Shown: positions 63,981 through 64,000 of the stretch, one piece after another
Position numbering within the stretch: position 1 is the stretch's first letter
How the letters are laid out: the number at the start of each line of letters is the position of its first letter
NCBI GenBank assembly: GCA_002451555.1
Contig: DKCU01000049.1
Span: 35,663-99,662 of the forward strand
Length of the DNA: 64,000 nt
Direction: 5' to 3'
Source of the DNA: Candidatus Segatella albertsiae
GTDB taxonomy: Bacteria; Bacteroidota; Bacteroidia; Bacteroidales; Bacteroidaceae
Notes under the pieces: generated by a model
What the model saw: the letters and a program-made list of their open reading frames with translations, nothing else
Told to the model about the DNA's origin: nothing
Databases searched by the model: none
Made by a program: the position numbers and the translations under genes

Positions 63981-64000
63981 GGCAAGTTCTCAATAGAAGT

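Noticed and set aside
1..64000. CRISPR arrays, rRNA genes, insertion sequences with transposase, or replication origin
   Set aside because: No regularly spaced repeats, no rRNA segments, no transposase frame and no dnaA-box cluster were seen; gyrB alone next to rpsT does not mark an origin.

Overview
The window looks like a chromosomal segment of a Bacteroidales bacterium, most likely Prevotellaceae (Prevotella/Segatella-like). The reasons are: many starts preceded by the Bacteroidetes promoter (TTTG, 19-21 nt, TAnnTTTG); few strong Shine-Dalgarno sites; a mraZ-to-ftsZ cluster without murF, murB or ddl; a protein with a type IX secretion sorting domain; paired glsA/glsB-like acyltransferases; and several families typical of Bacteroidetes (DUF4292, DUF3109, DUF3244-like). 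Species assignment is inference.

Layout. 1-9.3 kb is housekeeping: tRNA-Pro(CGG), a ComEA-like helix-hairpin-helix protein, two tandem sodium:neurotransmitter symporter paralogues, a CYTH protein, an unlisted 49-aa membrane peptide, prfB, an acyl-CoA ligase and an ArgE-like deacetylase. 9.5-16.7 kb is an AT-rich accessory locus: a membrane TPR/HTH regulator, a DUF3244-like exported protein, a 1014-aa exported alpha/beta hydrolase, two small lipoproteins and an astacin-like lipoprotein whose active site is destroyed. 17-23.6 kb returns to conserved genes (an EnvC-like protein, DUF4292, a TPR protein and dut on the minus strand; dgt on the plus strand). 23.7-33.8 kb, minus strand, is a second AT-rich accessory locus with the same head (TPR/HTH regulator, then a DUF3244-like protein). 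It continues with a mini T9SS-CTD protein, a 2047-aa SpvB/FG-GAP/RHS giant, two paralogous membrane-anchored small proteins in the position of immunity genes, and an outer-membrane beta-barrel protein.

33.9-35.7 kb holds glycine-lipid acyltransferases (glsB, glsA-like). 36-51.8 kb is the complete division/cell-wall cluster mraZ-rsmH-ftsL-ftsI-murE-mraY-murD-ftsW-murG-murC-ftsQ-ftsA-ftsZ, with MraZ boxes in front and an internal promoter before murG. 51.8-55.1 kb holds recO, tRNA-Glu, rpsT and gyrB. 55.2-59.5 kb is a small carbohydrate locus (GH95 fucosidase, an exported jelly-roll protein, an AraC regulator). The end holds a DUF3109 gene, ung, gpmI and a broken AAA/DUF234 ATPase gene behind a perfect 22-bp inverted repeat.

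The most interesting signal is the pair of accessory loci with the same design (membrane TPR/HTH regulator, own TAnnTTTG promoter, DUF3244-like protein, giant exported protein, small lipoproteins or membrane proteins). They look like two cargo versions of one regulated, secreted, possibly antagonistic module. Other notable items are a dead astacin, repeated GGAGTTAA-type intergenic elements, a terminator built into the last codons of the ArgE-like gene, and an inverted extra copy of the MraZ box.
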